From: Planctomycetota bacterium | GTDB lineage: Bacteria; Planctomycetota; Phycisphaerae; UBA1845; PWPN01 | Reading direction: 5' to 3' | Assembly: GCA_016209665.1 (NCBI GenBank) | Contig: JACQVT010000878.1 | Location: 1 to 5,582 of the forward strand | DNA length: 5,582 bases | In this document: piece after piece, positions 5,489 through 5,582 of the stretch | How the letters are laid out: every line of letters starts with the position of its first letter | How positions within the stretch are numbered: position 1 is the stretch's first letter | Translations under genes and position numbers: made by a program | Notes under the pieces: model-generated | Database searches by the model: none | What the model was told of the DNA's origin: nothing | What the model saw: the letters and a program-made list of their open reading frames with translations, nothing else

Positions 5489-5581
5489 CTAAACTCCCTG
5501 GCTGATGACCCGAAGCAGGTACCCCTCCTTCAGACAGGCCTGGAGGCGCTTTCCTTTGATACCCGCCTTGCAGGTCTTGTC
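5489..5581 (-). CDS. Possible C-terminus of an unidentified minus-strand gene entering from the right edge
   Basis: Reading the minus strand from 5581, the frame gives DKTCKAGIKGKRLQACL then KEGYLLRVISQGV and ends with TAG at 5491-5489: 30 residues, 5' end outside the window. About three quarters of third positions are G or C, better than the competing open minus-strand frame from 5582, which ends at a TAA and has mixed third positions. The piece is basic, with two cysteines and a hydrophobic end. I do not recognise the family. The short length means chance cannot be excluded. Confidence 0.35.
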   Translation of the reverse strand, partial: DKTCKAGIKGKRLQACLKEGYLLRVISQGV

Positions 5582-5582
5582 C

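Overview
The window looks like a piece of a Planctomycetota genome, probably Phycisphaerae-like. It is GC-rich with strong G/C preference at third codon positions and AGGAGG-type ribosome binding sites. Its proteins are large, exported, modular and typical of that phylum: parallel beta-helix plus choice-of-anchor Q plus HYR modules, and a beta-propeller followed by thrombospondin type 3 and dockerin-like repeats with the [14 protein letters not shown] signature. The taxonomic call rests on domain style only; there is no rRNA or housekeeping marker here.

Layout: (1) 1-2274, plus strand: the C-terminal 757 codons of a giant surface or secreted protein whose start lies outside the window. (2) 2275-2607: a 333-base gap rich in inverted repeats, carrying an 18-codon ORF (2433-2489) with an excellent Shine-Dalgarno and a large two-part hairpin just before the next gene. 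(3) 2608-3291: a complete 227-residue secreted protein of an uncharacterised family with a YGKTYAEW..KWWEW signature. (4) 3292-3606: a 315-base GC-rich gap with several possible hairpins and no gene. (5) 3607-5094: a complete 495-residue exported protein with a signal peptide, seven propeller blades encoded partly by near-identical 138-base DNA repeats, a calcium-binding thrombospondin type 3 segment and a two-loop dockerin-like C-terminus. (6) 5095-5582: a small graveyard. A degenerate dockerin tail on the plus strand (5143-5238) meets, tail to tail, the intact start of a minus-strand secreted-protein gene (5211-5321) that stops after 36 codons. Beyond this lie an inverted repeat and possibly the end of another minus-strand gene running in from the right edge.

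The three main genes point the same way and all encode exported proteins, but gaps of more than 300 bases make independent transcription at least as likely as one operon. Nothing here is a recognisable enzyme, defence system or RNA gene. The plausible shared theme is cell-surface or extracellular matrix structure (beta-helix, HYR, propeller, Ca-binding repeats). The most unusual spots are the abutting gene remnants near 5229, the structured leader with a mini-ORF before 2608, and the recently homogenised propeller repeats.
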